Counted from the first letter of the stretch, positions 1 to 12,217 are shown. The stretch: 64,000 bases of DNA from Lithospermum erythrorhizon (GCA_019722365.1 JADFUC010002372.1:964400-1028399), one strand, 5' to 3'. Notes: a model not told the origin generated them from the letters alone. Numbers and translations: made by a program.

Positions 1-1535
1 CTCATCAAGCTGGGATTGGCCGCCCTTTTCTTTTGAGGTATTAGCTCCTATTTGCAATGGGGCGTTTGCATTGATCCTCTCCTACTGATTCGTGCGTATA
101 CTTTAGCGCCGTGGCTTCCTGTGAAGCTGGTTTGGGACGGACAACTCCGCCTGGCCGGATTTCGATTCACGCCTCACGGGTTTCGACGCTTACTGTGCTG
201 GAGCGCCTTTAAGCTCAACTTCCCATTTGATTTTAGTATGCTTTAACAATGGCTTTCTACAAATTATTGGGATGGATACCCATTTCTGCCGACTTTTGGA
301 TCGGGCCGCCTCCTCAATACGTATTCTACCTGGCCTCCATTTGAAGTCCTCCAAGTCTGTAGGTATTCAAAGCCCAGCACATTTCTCTTTGAATCTCTCA
401 AGTTTGAGGTATTTTTGTGTCTTGTTGGGCTCCCCACATCTTCTTCTTTGTTTTCTCAAGCAGCCTTTTCCACCTCTCTGTCTTCGAGTTTTCTACCCTT
501 TCAATTTACAAAATATAGCTATTTATGTGTTTTCTGCCCTGCTTTCCTCGATCGTTGATCCATCTCTTATGAGGATCATGATCCCACCCATCATTTAATT
601 AAATTACCGAGGCATCACCTGCACTCTGTCAGTTTGAATAAAATGTTGTCAATATTTTAACAAATCAACTTAGCCATGAGAATTCTTGGGCCGTCAAATT
701 GATTTTAGGTGTGTGATAGCCTATTTGTTTTATCGGCCATTTTGAAATTGCTTGCCTACAAACCTCATTTTTTATTTCACTTTATGCTTCGCTTATTATT
801 AAATCATAAATTTAGGGAATCCTATTTTAATGCCACATCATCATACGAGGTATAAAATTATGTTTAATTTAATAATAAACCCTAATTTTACCCTAGTAAT
901 TAATTTCAGCAAGCAAATATCAACCCTTTAATTAATGCGGTCCAATCTCTTGATTGAGGTTCGGCCGAAATCCTAATCACATGTAATCAGGTGATTGGTC
1001 AGGAATTACTAAACTAAATAAATTCAAATAAATTAAAGTTTATTCATTTAAATTAATTAATTTTTAATTTGCCTAAAACGCCTCTAACTCGGGCACATAT
1101 GTAGTAATGCCGGTGTTCGATCCCCCACCCTAGCCCCTATAGCTTGTATATGTATTGGCTCATGTACTGTGGTTTAACTTCATTGGCCTGCATACCCTGA
1201 ATCTTTGTAATCTCCTGTGGATTTTCTAAGCAATAGGTAGGCGATACTACCTTAATTTCTAATTTAAGAAATTAATTGTCATCTTGGGTATGTTCTGACA
1301 TAAATCTGATGTTATGTCAGGGTCTTGATCTTTGGGCTTCATTAACATGATTTCGGTTCAACCCGTATTTTCAAGCTCTTCAATGCATTGGATGACTCAT
1401 GAGCTTGAGTTTCAACACCTAAGCCGGGATAGTGAGGCCGAAAAATCTGTATTGGTTGCTGACAGTAGTAGTGATAATAAGTCACTTCTTTTTTTTTGTC
1501 TAAGTCACTTTTTTTCCAAGTTGCTTAATAACCCT
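1..1535. other. Unrecognised, mostly non-coding stretch
   Basis: No gene or known repeat could be assigned. The first 600 bases contain two overlapping plus-strand open frames (52-246 and 227-598) rich in Leu, Phe and Ser, with no motif I recognise. From about 600 to 1330 the sequence is AT-rich, with many TTAATTAA-like runs similar in style to plant LTR U3 regions. A GGTGTTCGATCCCCC stretch near 1112 resembles the B box of tRNA-derived elements but has no convincing A box. Confidence 0.3.
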
Positions 1536-1589
1536 GTGGACCTTTCGACCTTGTGATTTTCGAAAATCACAAGGTAGCTAGTGGTCCAC
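1536..1589. repeat. Near-perfect palindrome (inverted repeat)
   Basis: Positions 1548-1575 are a perfect 28-base palindrome centred on TTTTCGAAAA. The symmetry continues outside after short unmatched gaps: GTGGACC at 1536-1542 pairs with GGTCCAC at 1583-1589. The whole arm is therefore about 26 bases with one internal bulge. There is no loop, so it could extrude as a cruciform in DNA or fold as a hairpin in RNA. It could also be a fold-back sequencing or assembly artefact. Confidence 0.85.
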
Positions 1590-4500
1590 CTTCTTCGTCT
1601 TGTTGGACACCTTTTGGTCTTGATCTTGCTTCCTTTTCATAAACCTTTTCTCATAGGATGATACTTCATTATTTGCATTAAAGGAAAAAAATTCTCACCC
1701 CTCTTGCATAGGGGAGGCCGAACACCACCAACGAAAAAAAGTGATCATGACAATTATTATTGTCATTCGTCGTTGAGGTGGCCTAAGCCAAGTCTTCCTA
1801 ATAACATAACATGTGAAGACTTGTGAGCGACAGTTCTGAGGTTCACCGGCTCCCCTGGCCACCATTTAAAACATACAATTATCCTGACACACTTTCTCTA
1901 TATACGTCATGTACTGACATTGCCTCGCCGAGAAGTGCTCAGATATCCTCGCCACAAAGGATCGCGAAGGAGCGTGAAAGGGTCGGCCGTGGTACTTGAG
2001 CTGGTCGCAGCGAACACGTACACCTCGACGCATCGTTGCATGGCAGATTTGCAAGAGCAGAAGAAATACGCAGTAGACAAAGCCGAACAACCTTACTGCG
2101 CTGCTTTGCGAGACGGCGTTGGTCCCACTAAGCGATTCCAAAAGCGGGCCTCTAGCTTGACCTAGACCTGCATGGCCTGGGGCATAATTATTCTCTACCA
2201 TCAACGAACTAAAATGGGTTACATCATCAGCCTCTCGATCTTTGGGTATAAAGCTCATTGGAAAGGACACTCCAAAAGTCATTTTTTAATGGACGCAGTA
2301 CCGGAATCAATTTTAAATTTGTCGCATGCATTTAATCTCTTCTTCGGGATACCAAAGTTCCCACGCCAGACGCCAGTTCATACCGACGGAAAGTAGTGGT
2401 ATGCAAGTATGCCTCAAAGTTCTAAACCAAGTATAGAAGTAGGATGCCTCTTCATGTTTCTTTCTCCTTCCTTATTTTCTTTTCGTTTTCAGCAAAGAAT
2501 CCCTTCATCCCCACTGCCCTTTTCCTATTCTGCAACCTCTCACCCTCCACCCCCTCTACCGGCATTGTTTCTTCAAATCTCAAGTGAGTAATGTCTTTTC
2601 TTCGTCCCTTTTTGAGGCTTTCCTCCTCTCTATCCGCTGGCGAGGGGCCTTCAACCACTACGCCGTGATTGTCGCTTCTTTCAATGGCCTTCTTCTCGAA
2701 AAAACCACTGCCGAGGGCCACTCAGAAATGTTTCGTGTTCTCCCATTTAGGTCGCTCTTTCAGGTGGTGGTTTTCCACCCTTGGGAGAAGTCTGAGGAAT
2801 TGAAAGTGGTTTCGCCTTTTCGATGTTGACAATGTCCCAAAAGCGGGGCTTTTCTCCCTTGAGCCTGGAGAGTTGATTCACCAAAAGGTCATTCCCATTA
2901 TCTTAGTTACCATCCTCAAAAGGTGGCCCCTCTGACTTTGACGAGTGTTATTCTTTTAGAAAGCTCAACCATGTCTTCTAGCCACGTGAGCCTGTCCTCC
3001 GACCACTCAGACTCGCAAAATTTAGGTGGACACCTCAAGCGAACTGTGAGCTACGAAGTCGCGAATCCGCTACTCCCCGGAGTGCCGCTCTTCAGAGGCA
3101 ATTTTCATTTCTCGGGAGCACAAGCCATGGGAGCTGGAAGTTTACTAACATGACTTTTATTACGTTAGTGGGGTCACTCCATTTGTGAGGAGATCCATGC
3201 TACGCGGGCCTCAGCAGCAAGCAAGAGGACCTTCGTGAAAGTGGGAGCTTAACCTCCGATCTCAAATGGGCTCGGCCGTCGAAATAAAGTCGCCAATTCC
3301 ACGGGCAAGGAAAAACAAGGTGAGGACCCTACCATAATAAGGAAATCCTTACCCGTAGATATAGAGCAATCCCACTTGAATCATCTTAGGGGGTATTTTT
3401 CCATTCCTTCATTGTCGGTATTTAGGCCGCCTCTGAGCGTATCAAGTATATCGCCTGTTAGTAGCTGGCAGGCTAGACGGACCTCCGAGTCCGGTTAGAC
3501 TAGGTACGTACGTAGAGCTGCTTCACTTATGGTGTTCGCTTCCTTTCTACTTTCACCAACGATTTGTTAATAGCCCTTTAATCGCGCCTCGCCGATTCAA
3601 ATTTGAAGTCATTGTATATAACTGCCTTCAACGAGTCTAGAATTATTAGTAGAACCGAACATGTCCCATTTTTTCCCAACTTTTCACCGCTTTCTCTACT
3701 GCGGACGCCACTTCCCTCAACCTTCGCGGGCGGCACATACGGATAAGCAAAACACTGACGGCACCGGTAATCGCCGGTATTCTCTCCGCGCTTCCTAAAA
3801 GTGGAGTAACGGATGCACGAAACCCAAAGCTGGGTTCCCTGTGGGAACGTAGGCCTAAGCGCCTCCCACCAATGAGACCTCCGATGCCTTGTGAGAACAG
3901 AATCTTGGCAGAGGTGACTGTGGAAGATCTCGGGGCGGCTTGGGGTAATCGGGTGAAATGGTCTAATTCATGGCCAGGGATTTGACTTGTCTAGAAATCT
4001 CATCCCTTGGGTATAGACTAATTCTCTAACCTTTATTTAACTTCCACTCTTCATACATACTTATATCTGCCTATTTCTTGTGTGTGAAATTTTGTCATGT
4101 ATGGCAGACCGCCCAACCCAATTCCTCTAGAGAGCATGCGGGGTAAAAGACCTATTACCTTCAAGAAAGTGAAGGTTGTGAAGAAGGTAGCCTCCTCTCT
4201 CAGCTCCTTCTACAACGGCAGAGCCCGCCCGCCTGTATCAAGTAAAGAACTCGACTCCTCACTCTTCGCCCACCGTGGCTCTGTTCTAATCCTCCCCATC
4301 TCTCCTGCATACGGATCACTCCCTACGGTTCTTCCTCCTCTTCTCTCGCTGGAAAGAGAACTTTATGAGGCAATTTTCTGCTGAAATGGTATAGGCCAGG
4401 CCACTTCCGAGCTCTCCGACTTCCGCCGGGTGACGGTATTCCTCCTCCTCCATTTCTTCCGACACGTCACTGACGGGCCACGGGTTCTTATCTGCAGCTC

Positions 4501-5157
4501 CCGACTCCACCTTACACACTACCCTGGGTCAACAACATGCGCTGACACCTTCAAGCAGCAACCTCCATTGACGCGAGACCCTTTGCTCGAGGTGATCGGC
4601 GCGAGAGATATTCTAACGCCTCGAATCTCTCGTGAGGTCTACCTGAGACACGTTGGTGAGGTACGCCGATCCGTGTTTATATACATTTGCTCATTTTCCT
4701 CAATCCTTTTCTCTTCCTTCGCCTTTAGGTTGCCAATGCCGCCTGCTGGCGAGAGGAGATGGTTGTCTTGGGAGAGGAGAATAAGTGACCTCAAGCCCTT
4801 CCGGCATAAAGAGCTTGGCTGAGGGTGAGTCATGCAGCGGCGCTTGTACCGCTGGGAGCCATCAATCAACGCCCGCCCAACAATCGGTAAGAAGAAGCAC
4901 GATTGAGGACTATTTGGGGCTTCTCAAGAGGTACGAGGGACGCAACCTTCGGGCTGATAAGCTCGCGCGAGAGTTCGCCTTGATCTTCAAATCACCAACA
5001 GCGTGCATGTGGACGCGAATAGAATAAGCTTCTCAAGGCCAATTCGTGAGGTTCAACAACCGGCGGTGTCAATGCCTGAGGACGCCACAGTCAACATCCT
5101 AAGAAGCTATGAGATGCCGTTGAAGATCAAAGCCGTTGAAGATCATACGTCCTCCTC
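1590..5157. other. Unresolved region with short open frames, retroelement-like
   Basis: No gene was recognised. The stretch is less AT-rich than its flanks and carries many short open frames, mostly on the plus strand (2409-2591, 2584-2829, 2923-3153, 4097-4384, 4430-4822, 4785-5027), plus one minus frame at 1866-2282. They are rich in Ser, Pro, Leu and Arg and none shows a motif I can name. The density of open frames without a continuous one is like the other decayed retroelements here. By position it could be the 3' part, or an antisense frame, of a gypsy element. That is inference only. Confidence 0.25.
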
Positions 5158-5422
5158 TTACAAACATTGGTTCAATAATATTTTCGATTCTATATTCCTT
5201 TGTACTGCTCGCTGTAAGTTCCAGCTGCGGCTACGAAAGCCAGACGTGGTCCGTTGATTGTCAGGTTAACCCTTGGGAGCTTAATGGTATTGTGAGATTG
5301 CCACCCCTAGGTCCGCCGAATTTAAAGTTCTTTCAAGTCGCGTCTCCATACCACCTGCACAACCTTGAATCGATAAGTTTTATTATCATTTGTCATTGTT
5401 TATATTGCTAATATTTCCAACA
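5158..5422 (-). repeat. LTR fragment of the Athila-like element, left copy
   Basis: This segment aligns with 17458-17706. Shared stretches include GGTTCAATAAT, GATTCTATATTCC and a block reading ATAAGTTTTATTATCAT followed by GTTTATA and GCTAATATTTCCAA. It ends at 5422 in CCAACA, the mirror of the TGTTGG start typical of LTRs, so the LTR would begin here on the minus strand. The left limit is unclear; similarity fades around 5100-5150. In the minus orientation of the internal genes this is the 3' LTR side. Confidence 0.6.
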
Positions 5423-5949
5423 ATTTGAAAGTTTAAATATAAGTATAACAATGACCATTATTGAACTTGTTGAAAAGTGATGAATTGTAATACTGGTAGT
5501 ATATCTTCGTAAGTGAGCTTAAGCCAAATTCAAGCATATTATGTGATAATACTCGGCCAAATCGATTGGTATCGTATTGGATCCATACATACATTATGTT
5601 TTTCATCAATCTTACTCCTACCCATGCCAGATATAAGAGCACCCTTTTATTTTAGCTTGTTGGATCATAAATAATGAAATGAATTTGGCTAATAAAGCAT
5701 CTATATTATGCGTGGTCATCATGAATGTGATGTGTCTTTGATGGAACAAATATATTCTCTCGCAAGAGCACGAAAAGTAGTATAGCAAAGACGTGCCTGG
5801 GCAAGTACGAATCCAACGGCGACCCTGCTACTTAAATTACTTTGTAATTGTAGATGAAACCAAGTATTAGAATTGATTGAACCAAATTAGCGTTTCTAAA
5901 CTAACAAAGATTACAATCTATCTTAGTCTTAAATTTTATCAACCAAAGA
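5423..5949. other. Spacer between LTR fragment and RT relic
   Basis: AT-rich sequence lies where the integrase of the minus-strand Athila-like element would be expected. A minus open frame at 5433-5642 shows no recognisable domain. Only about 500 bases separate the LTR from the RT, so the integrase is deleted or unrecognisable. Confidence 0.35.
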
Positions 5950-6630
5950 TGTTAAACTTCTTACCCCTTAAAAGAGTTAAAGTGACGGAAGTTTTGATAT
6001 AACATCTATCTTGGCTTTATCAACCTCTATGTATTTTTTAGAAATAATATGTCCTAGTACAATTCCCTGTTTAACCATAAAATGACACTTTTTCCAGCTT
6101 AGAGTTAAATTGGCCTCAACACAAAGGCTTGAGAAACTACATCTGGGGACGCTCCGTAATTTTCAAATGACTCTCCAAACACTGAAAAGTCATCCATAAA
6201 TACCTCAATAAACATCTCAACTACTATATTAGAAAATGGATAAATACGCATCTTTGAAATGTCACAGAAGCATTACATAAACCGGCATCCTCGCTGTACG
6301 CAGTTGTTCCAAAGCGACAAGCCGGGCGTAGTCTTCGATCCTCTAGTATTATAGTATTTGAAAATACCCGTATCAAATCCATCTAAACAATAATACGCAT
6401 GCACTGCCAACCTCTCTCGAGCATTCGATCAATGAAAAGTAAGTGGAAAATGATCCTTTTTAGTAATAAAGATTTGATTTTCGAAAATCAATGACCATTC
6501 TCGACCCTCAGAATTCATCTCGCTGCACCGGCTCATTCTTATCATTTAAAAACTACAACGAACTGCATTCTTCATATGCAGACTAACCCAATTACTATCA
6601 GAGATAGGATAAATAATACTCAGTATCCCG
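5950..6630 (-). pseudogene. Athila-like Ty3/gypsy reverse transcriptase, C-terminal part
   Basis: On the minus strand the frame shows the polymerase catalytic motif FMDDF (6186-6200) within FIEVFMDDFSVFGES. It is followed by NLTLSWKKCHFMVKQGI (about 6061-6115) and VLGHIISKKYIEVDKAK (6001-6060), the palm and thumb signatures of plant gypsy RT in the Athila style. Upstream pieces AYYCLDG (near 6385) and IIYPISDS (near 6600-6625) also fit. The 6000-6130 stretch is frame-clean; the remainder has frameshifts. The gene stops at 6630, exactly where an LTR begins. Its N-terminal part resumes at 15034 on the same strand. Confidence 0.85.
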
Positions 6631-6925
6631 TGAACAACCCGTCACGCTTTTAGAAAAAAATTGAAAATTTAATTTTTCGGTCGGCCGTGACCCTGGATAA
6701 GATAAATAATTTCGATGATACTATTATTTCGTAGAAAATTTTTTGTCGAATTACATTTATAATTTTAGTAGTTTTTGCCATGAAAAATTTTATCTTTTGG
6801 AATCGGGTTCGTGGAGATTTCTAAGCATTTATAAGAGGGAGAATTAACCGAAACCGAATCCAGTTCTCGAGTTTTTTTAAATATCTATCAACACTTATCT
6901 TCCACATCATCATTAGAGATCATCA

Positions 6926-6953
6926 TCTTCTTCTTCTTCTTCTTCTTCTTCTC
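6926..6953 (+). repeat. (CTT)n microsatellite
   Basis: About nine CTT/TTC units in the 5' LTR. The partner LTR has a shorter version near 12751-12770, so this tract has expanded or contracted since insertion. Confidence 0.9.
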
Positions 6954-8099
6954 CTAGGCCTAGATATTCACCCTCCCTGAACTAGTCGAGGTAAGAAATT
7001 TCAAGTCTTTCGAGATATTTCGGTTTCACATATTGACTTTGCAATGACTTTTCCATAATTCAATTTTATGATAAATCTTAGTCAAGGCGGGTTCCCCGCG
7101 ACGATATGTTGATTAATCTGTGATTTTAGGTCGCCGAGGGACGTTATGGCTGGGTTGACTTTTAGATTTTCAGTTGACTTTGGGTTGATATTTTTCTAAG
7201 ACTTTAAATGTGTATGAGGTTATGTTGGACCTTATTATAAGTATTTGGGAGTATTAAATCAAAGTATTTAAAATTGATTAAAGTGGAATAAGGCTGAAAA
7301 AGTATTAATTCCAAGTCGAGTTATAATGTATATTTCTTGAGATAGTCATAATTATGGACCCATGATTAACTAGGAATGACTTATAAGTTGATTTGTAAAT
7401 GAAGAAGCCGATAAGATGAATTTAATGGGATCATCGTCATATCTGGCCGGGATTATAATTCGATAGCTTATCCACATGTTAGACTGCTGTAGATAGTTCC
7501 CCAAGAGTCGGGTTATATATCTTCTAGAACGCCTTCGGCATAAGAAGAAGTCTGACATACTTTCCGGGTGTTTGTTTAGGCGCTGATCGTGGAAAGCGGC
7601 GCTACCGTGATTGTTCATGGAGGTTTCTCACAGAATGGGCCAGAAAGAAGACTTATCTCACGCATGCTACTTTTACGTATTCATTATAAATCAGGTCAAC
7701 ATGTTAATGTGTTAAGGATTATATGAACGATGCATATGCCACAGCAAGTACGATGACAGAACGAGTATGCTTGCGTGGATTCATTTGTGTGAGTCATGAG
7801 CATGATTATGTGATTATAATCACACAAGACAAGCTGAGGTAAGTACAGCTCAACTCCCAACTTATATTTCGATTTCTATGGCCTCGTCGGCACTTATGAT
7901 TCCGTATTCTATTCTGCGATTGTGTTCGACTCTACTATCATGGAGATGTTTTAGCCGCACATTGATATTGCCTGGGAGCAGAGAATGGCTATCGGTGAGC
8001 AGGATCGTTGTGAGTTATGTGTTTACTCGAGGTGACTCGAGATCGCATTCGACCCTATATCTGGATGATTGTGGTTAAAGCGACTCCTCCTCAGAGGGA

Positions 8100-8350
8100 T
8101 ATCCGACGATATCAGCCTTATACTTAGTGTATAAATAAGGCGTGCCTATACTTGCTGTATATGCGTGTCTTTATACTTATGTATGCGAGCGCGCCAGTTT
8201 CTCAGACTTAGTGTACGAGCTGGTTTTATACTTAGCGATGAAGCTGTGCCTTATACTCTGTATAAGAGCGGTGTGCCTTATACTTAGTGTATATAAGGTG
8301 TCTTATACTTTGTGTATAAGTGTGTTTTGGCCTTATACTACGGTATAAGC
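8100..8350 (+). repeat. Tandem palindromic repeat block in the 5' LTR
   Basis: Successive degenerate units are built around CTTATACTTAGTGTATAAG, itself an inverted repeat (CTTATAC / GTATAAG). They are spaced about 25-40 bases apart, with GCG-rich linkers. About seven to eight units can be counted. The partner LTR has the equivalent block at 13990-14230, and a related block occurs at 59090-59455. Confidence 0.75.
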
Positions 8351-9076
8351 TGATAATGGTAGATAGAGGCTCACGACTCGTAGTGTTAGTCGCTGGCTGA
8401 AGTCTATCGATTTCTTTCCTCGAAATCGCGGCTTGGCTCGAACCTCTACATCTTCATTTATTATGTCCGAGATTTCCTCGCGGAATTACGCCAGAGTGAC
8501 CTTTTAGGTAGTCCCTGATATATGTATTTTATATTTGACTATTATATTATTGATCGACTGTCTGCATTGCAAGTTCACCCCCGCAGCTTCACTAAGCCTC
8601 GCGGCTTACACCCCTTTTCGTTTGGGCGGCATTTCATTTGTGGCCAGCTCGACAGCGGCAATGGAAATGCAAGAGGTTGTTTGAGAGTTTTGTTCGAAAG
8701 GGCTGTTTGAAATTCTAGTTTGAGATCCTCATACCCGATTTTGATGTGTTGTCAACCTGCTTTGATTGTTGTATTTTTTCTTTTGAACTTTATCCTTGTC
8801 AGCCTATTGTCATTTTGTATTCTAAGTACAAGATTTCATTTCCTTTGTAGCCTCACGCATTATTGTTTATTTGGGACATGCCAGATATATACGGAGTCAT
8901 TTGCTGATATCACCCGACGGATTGTAAAGTTTTAAACTGTGATTATTTTGAAATATTATATGTAATCTTATTTTGAAGGAAACAAGAGATTTAAACCTAG
9001 CCGTCCATCGGCCATATTGATTCTCAGAAACAATTATAATGACTCTCACTGTATACTGACCCGGCTACGTTACAAT

Positions 9077-9092
9077 TTCTTGTGACGAGCTT
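9077..9092 (+). other. Degenerate primer-binding site
   Basis: Just after the proposed LTR end, the bases TTTCTTGTGACGAGCTTT resemble the initiator-methionine tRNA primer site used by most plant LTR elements, with a few mismatches. The position, two to three bases inside the LTR, supports the call and the LTR boundary. Confidence 0.5.
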
Positions 9093-10655
9093 TAGTTTTC
9101 AAATTACTTGCATCTCGCGCGTCAGGCAGGTCGACTTATTTTTTCCCCTCAGTCAGCATGATGTGTCTTTTTGTAAGTCTCAGTCTTTTCTTTTGTTGCC
9201 TGGGATCGCCGAGGACGCCACCCAGCCGAGGCTTGGTGCAGTAGCCGGTAGCGCCTCGGTGCAGCTCTGCAGCAGCCGAGCCGTAGGGGTATAGATGTCA
9301 TGAGTACCGTGGACCGCCAGGTCCGGAGGCCGCCTTCCGAGTACGCTGGTGAGGTCATAGAGACCTCGTGGCAGGAAACAATAATGCCTGTGGTCGAGCA
9401 ACAAGTGGGCCGAATCTTAGAAAGTTGTTTGATCGCTCACAGGATCCTCCGAAGCTTCTGTGGGTTCGCCAGAGTTGTGCTACAGAGTTCATCCGACATG
9501 AAGTCGATTTTGAAATACGGGATCAGCGGGCTGGTGATTTAGAAAGTGAAGTTTTGTTACTTATGTACTTCAATGGCAGCCTGCGACTACGTGAGAACCT
9601 CGAAATACTGACTGCAGGGAGATTCATGTGTCCTGAGCCATTTGTCGAGACTGAGAATTATTGCATGTAGACCCACATGGCGGCTCTCGAGTAGAGTCGA
9701 TTTGACTCGTGGTTCGGTGTCAGCTTCTGGTGCGCATTTGGCAGATGCTTTAACGATTCAATACTACTTCCTCGATGTTTATCCGGTAGAGAAGAGATCA
9801 TTAGATTTAGTGGACGGGTCGACGTGGGAGAGGACGTCAAATGCATCTCACCGATGGATTTAGTTGCTTCCACGTCATGGTGAACGCAGCCTCGGAAGAT
9901 GGAAACGGAGTCGCAGCCGTGTGCGTAGCTGATCGGTGAGATTCGGCCCCGAGATTCTTATTCAGACCTTCTAGAAGCTCTAGAGTTCGTGAGGAGGACG
10001 GACCAAAGGTAGCTGCCCCGGGCAGAGTCAATTCAAGATTCGGCTGGCCGCCCGAGTCACGCCACCATTCCTTCAGACGGCCGGGCGCCTCATGGTATCC
10101 GCGCGGTCAAGCAGTGAGTCTCCGGGGTCCATAGGTATCCGCCGTTACTGCCATGTCAAAGTGGTCATGTGCAAGCAGGACTGGCTGAGAAAGTGTCTTA
10201 TGTTATCGATACCAGACATTTACAAGGAGCGTCTCACTTCCTGCAGGGAGCGCTAAGTGATTTCATTAATGTCACCCGCCAGAGGCTAAGTTATCGTGAG
10301 TCATGTATCGATTAGCGCTGAGGCCTGGATACTGAGTCGAGGTGACTCGTGAGGAAATGGGTGCTGAAATGAATGACGGGTCGAGGCCGATTCACGCCAA
10401 GTACTCATCGAGTACAAGATACCCCTAGAAATGCGATTGTGTAATATTATTTCTATACGATATCAGGCTGTATTGCTTGACTGGTATTATGCATTATTTT
10501 ATTTCTCGTAGTTTTATTTCCCCGCCTTTATCTGTATGTTGTTTGCCTTGCCTGCTCCACTGAGATTACGACACCCGGTAGGGAGGCCGGGCCATGTTGA
10601 CTGCATGTATGTAGATCGCCCTTGATTGTTCTCGTCATTGTTGTCCAAGGATTTA
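9093..10655 (+). pseudogene. Gag region of the nested element (very degraded)
   Basis: By position between the primer site and protease this should encode gag. Short frames exist (9300-9542, 9368-9670, 9642-9863) with a DPPKLL-like stretch near 9444, a possible vestige of the gag core. I cannot find a clear zinc knuckle. The call rests mainly on element order. Confidence 0.4.
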
Positions 10656-10838
10656 CTCATTCGAAGCTTCGATTTTGTATGGATCAGTTGGGGAAACATG
10701 CCGTTATCGATTGCCACCTAAGGAGATTACTTTCAGGGGTTCGGGGAGACTGTGACACGATTTGATTCGAAAGGGCGATTGCCCTTGGGGTATTGCCGAT
10801 CTAAGTAGGAAGAGGCGTAGCAGGCGACGCTGCCTGGT
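10656..10838 (+). pseudogene. Retroviral-type aspartic protease, C-terminal remnant
   Basis: Pieces resembling the end of the gypsy protease domain can be read across frames: VIDCHL (about 10703-10720), then KEITFRGSG and SKGRLPLG nearby. The catalytic DSG/DTG triad itself is not visible. The remnant runs directly into the RT. Confidence 0.55.
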
Positions 10839-11700
10839 CAGTTGTAGAGTTCAAGGATGCTTTTCCCGAGGACTTCACCTGATCACGCTGCAGAGGGAGA
10901 TCGAATTGCTATTGGTGCTACTCCCGGTAATACGGCACCACCCCTCTTCCAATCAGACAGATTGCCCAGCCAGGAATCAAGGACTCGCCATGCGAGTCAT
11001 TGATAAGTGGATTCATCGCATCGAGCGTATCTCCTCGGTTGTACCAAATGCTGCTCAGGAAAAAGGACGGTTAATGGTGGTCAGCAGACACTATAGCAAC
11101 GAATAAGTTGACCATTAAGAACCGATACCCATCGCCTGCACTGACATTTGTTCGATCACCAAGCGACGCGGCGTGTTCTCGAAGATTGATTTGCCTGTTA
11201 TCATCGGCTTGAGAATCGTAGGGAGTGATATTCGAAATCGGCTGATCTCAAGCATGGCATTATGAGTTTATAGCCGACGCTTACTGGATTGAGTAAATGC
11301 ACCGCGGCCTTATGGATTAATAACCGGTGTTTTCGGGAAAGATTCGACGTAGCTCATGCGGTATTCATTGATGTGATATTCTCGATATATTCTAGAGGGG
11401 GAGCAGAGTAATGGTAGGCATTTGCAGTATTGTGTCAGGACCTCGAGACAACACCCGCTTGTATGCCAAGTTTTCTAAACGTGAGTTCGTCAGCGAAAAG
11501 TGCAATTCCCCGGGCATGCTACTCAAGTATCTGTGGCCGATCCACGTAAAGTGAGGTCGTGAACAATCGGGAGTCACCAATGAAAGCGATCGGTGTTAGG
11601 AGTTTCGAGGTTAGCTAGTTATTGCCAGGAGATTCACGCGACTTTTCGATCGCGACGCCATTGACCAAAGTGCTGGACCGCAGCGGGTTCCGCTTATCCT
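10839..11700 (+). pseudogene. Ty3/gypsy reverse transcriptase
   Basis: Motifs appear in the correct order. VEFKDAF-like and LQREIELLLVLLP lie at 10845-10930, a GAPML-like segment follows, and LTIKNRYPS is at 11108-11134. An ICSI-for-SKIDL block sits near 11185. A FID.I..YS catalytic block is at 11361-11392, where the second catalytic Asp is lost to an indel. YAKFSKREF-like sequence is near 11463, and RDFSRIATPLTK near 11640. At least five frameshifts separate these. The enzyme would have copied the element RNA to DNA; this copy is dead. Confidence 0.85.
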
Positions 11701-12112
11701 TAATGGCTATCATGGTGGATTGCTTGTGGTATTAAAGTGTGAAGCGACTCGCACCAAAGGCTGGGCGATAATTGCCTGGTTCTCGAGGGCTACTTGATTT
11801 ATAATACGCCAGACGTGATCAAAGGTTTCACGCAGAACGGGAAGTGGATCAGCCATGCCTCCCTATTAGCTGGTAAATCACGTATAACTATCCCACCTAA
11901 GGATTCTTGAAAGCTAATGCGATAGTCTTTGCGTTAAGCTTAAGTGGAGACATTATCAGATGGGTTAAATGCCGATTTTCACCGACTATAAGAGCTAAAA
12001 GTATCTACCACGCAGAGATTTTGAATTGAGGCAGGAGTTGGGATGGAGTTCATCGTTGATTATGACTGGACTATCGAGTACCACCTGTAAAGGCAAATTT
12101 AATAGTCAAGTA
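11701..12112 (+). pseudogene. RNase H domain of the nested element
   Basis: After the RT thumb, VFALSL (about 11928) and a tract matching FTDHKSLKYL across a frameshift (11975-12000) are followed by YDWTIEYH (12061-12084). That is the usual end of the gypsy RNase H just before integrase. Frameshifts are present throughout. Confidence 0.75.
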
Positions 12113-12217
12113 AGACCGAGTAGAAAAGTGGGAAACCCAAAGGATCCAAAGCAGAGTGGACGAACCACTGGAGTCGATTTTGACGTCAGAGCGACGGGCG
12201 CATTTTTCGCCATATGA
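12113..12217 (+). pseudogene. Possible chromodomain remnant
   Basis: The frame at 12026-12217 reads KVGNPKDPKQSGRTTGVD over about 12127-12180. Spacing and charge resemble the chromodomain that ends the integrase of Tekay-type elements. It follows the RNase H with essentially no room for the roughly 400-residue integrase, which implies an internal deletion. The resemblance is modest. Confidence 0.4.

Larger units (their letters stand above)
6631..9074 (+). repeat. 5' LTR of the nested Tekay-like element
   Basis: It starts TGAACAACCCGTCACG and ends near GTTACA, a TG...CA structure with weakly inverted termini. It aligns along its length with 12451-15033. Shared landmarks include TTGAAAATTTAATTTTTC near the start, TAGTAGTTTTTGCCATGAAAA, the palindromic TATACTTAGTGTATAAG tandem block and TATACGGAGTCA near the end. 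The two copies differ by many short indels as well as substitutions, so the insertion is old or the sequence is noisy. Confidence 0.8.

Noticed and set aside
1100..1140. B-box-like GGTGTTCGATCCCCC, suggesting a SINE or tRNA
   Set aside because: No A box or target duplication could be found; probably chance.
1866..2282. 138-codon minus-strand open frame considered as a protease or host gene
   Set aside because: No active-site motif or recognisable domain, and a plus-strand frame overlaps it.
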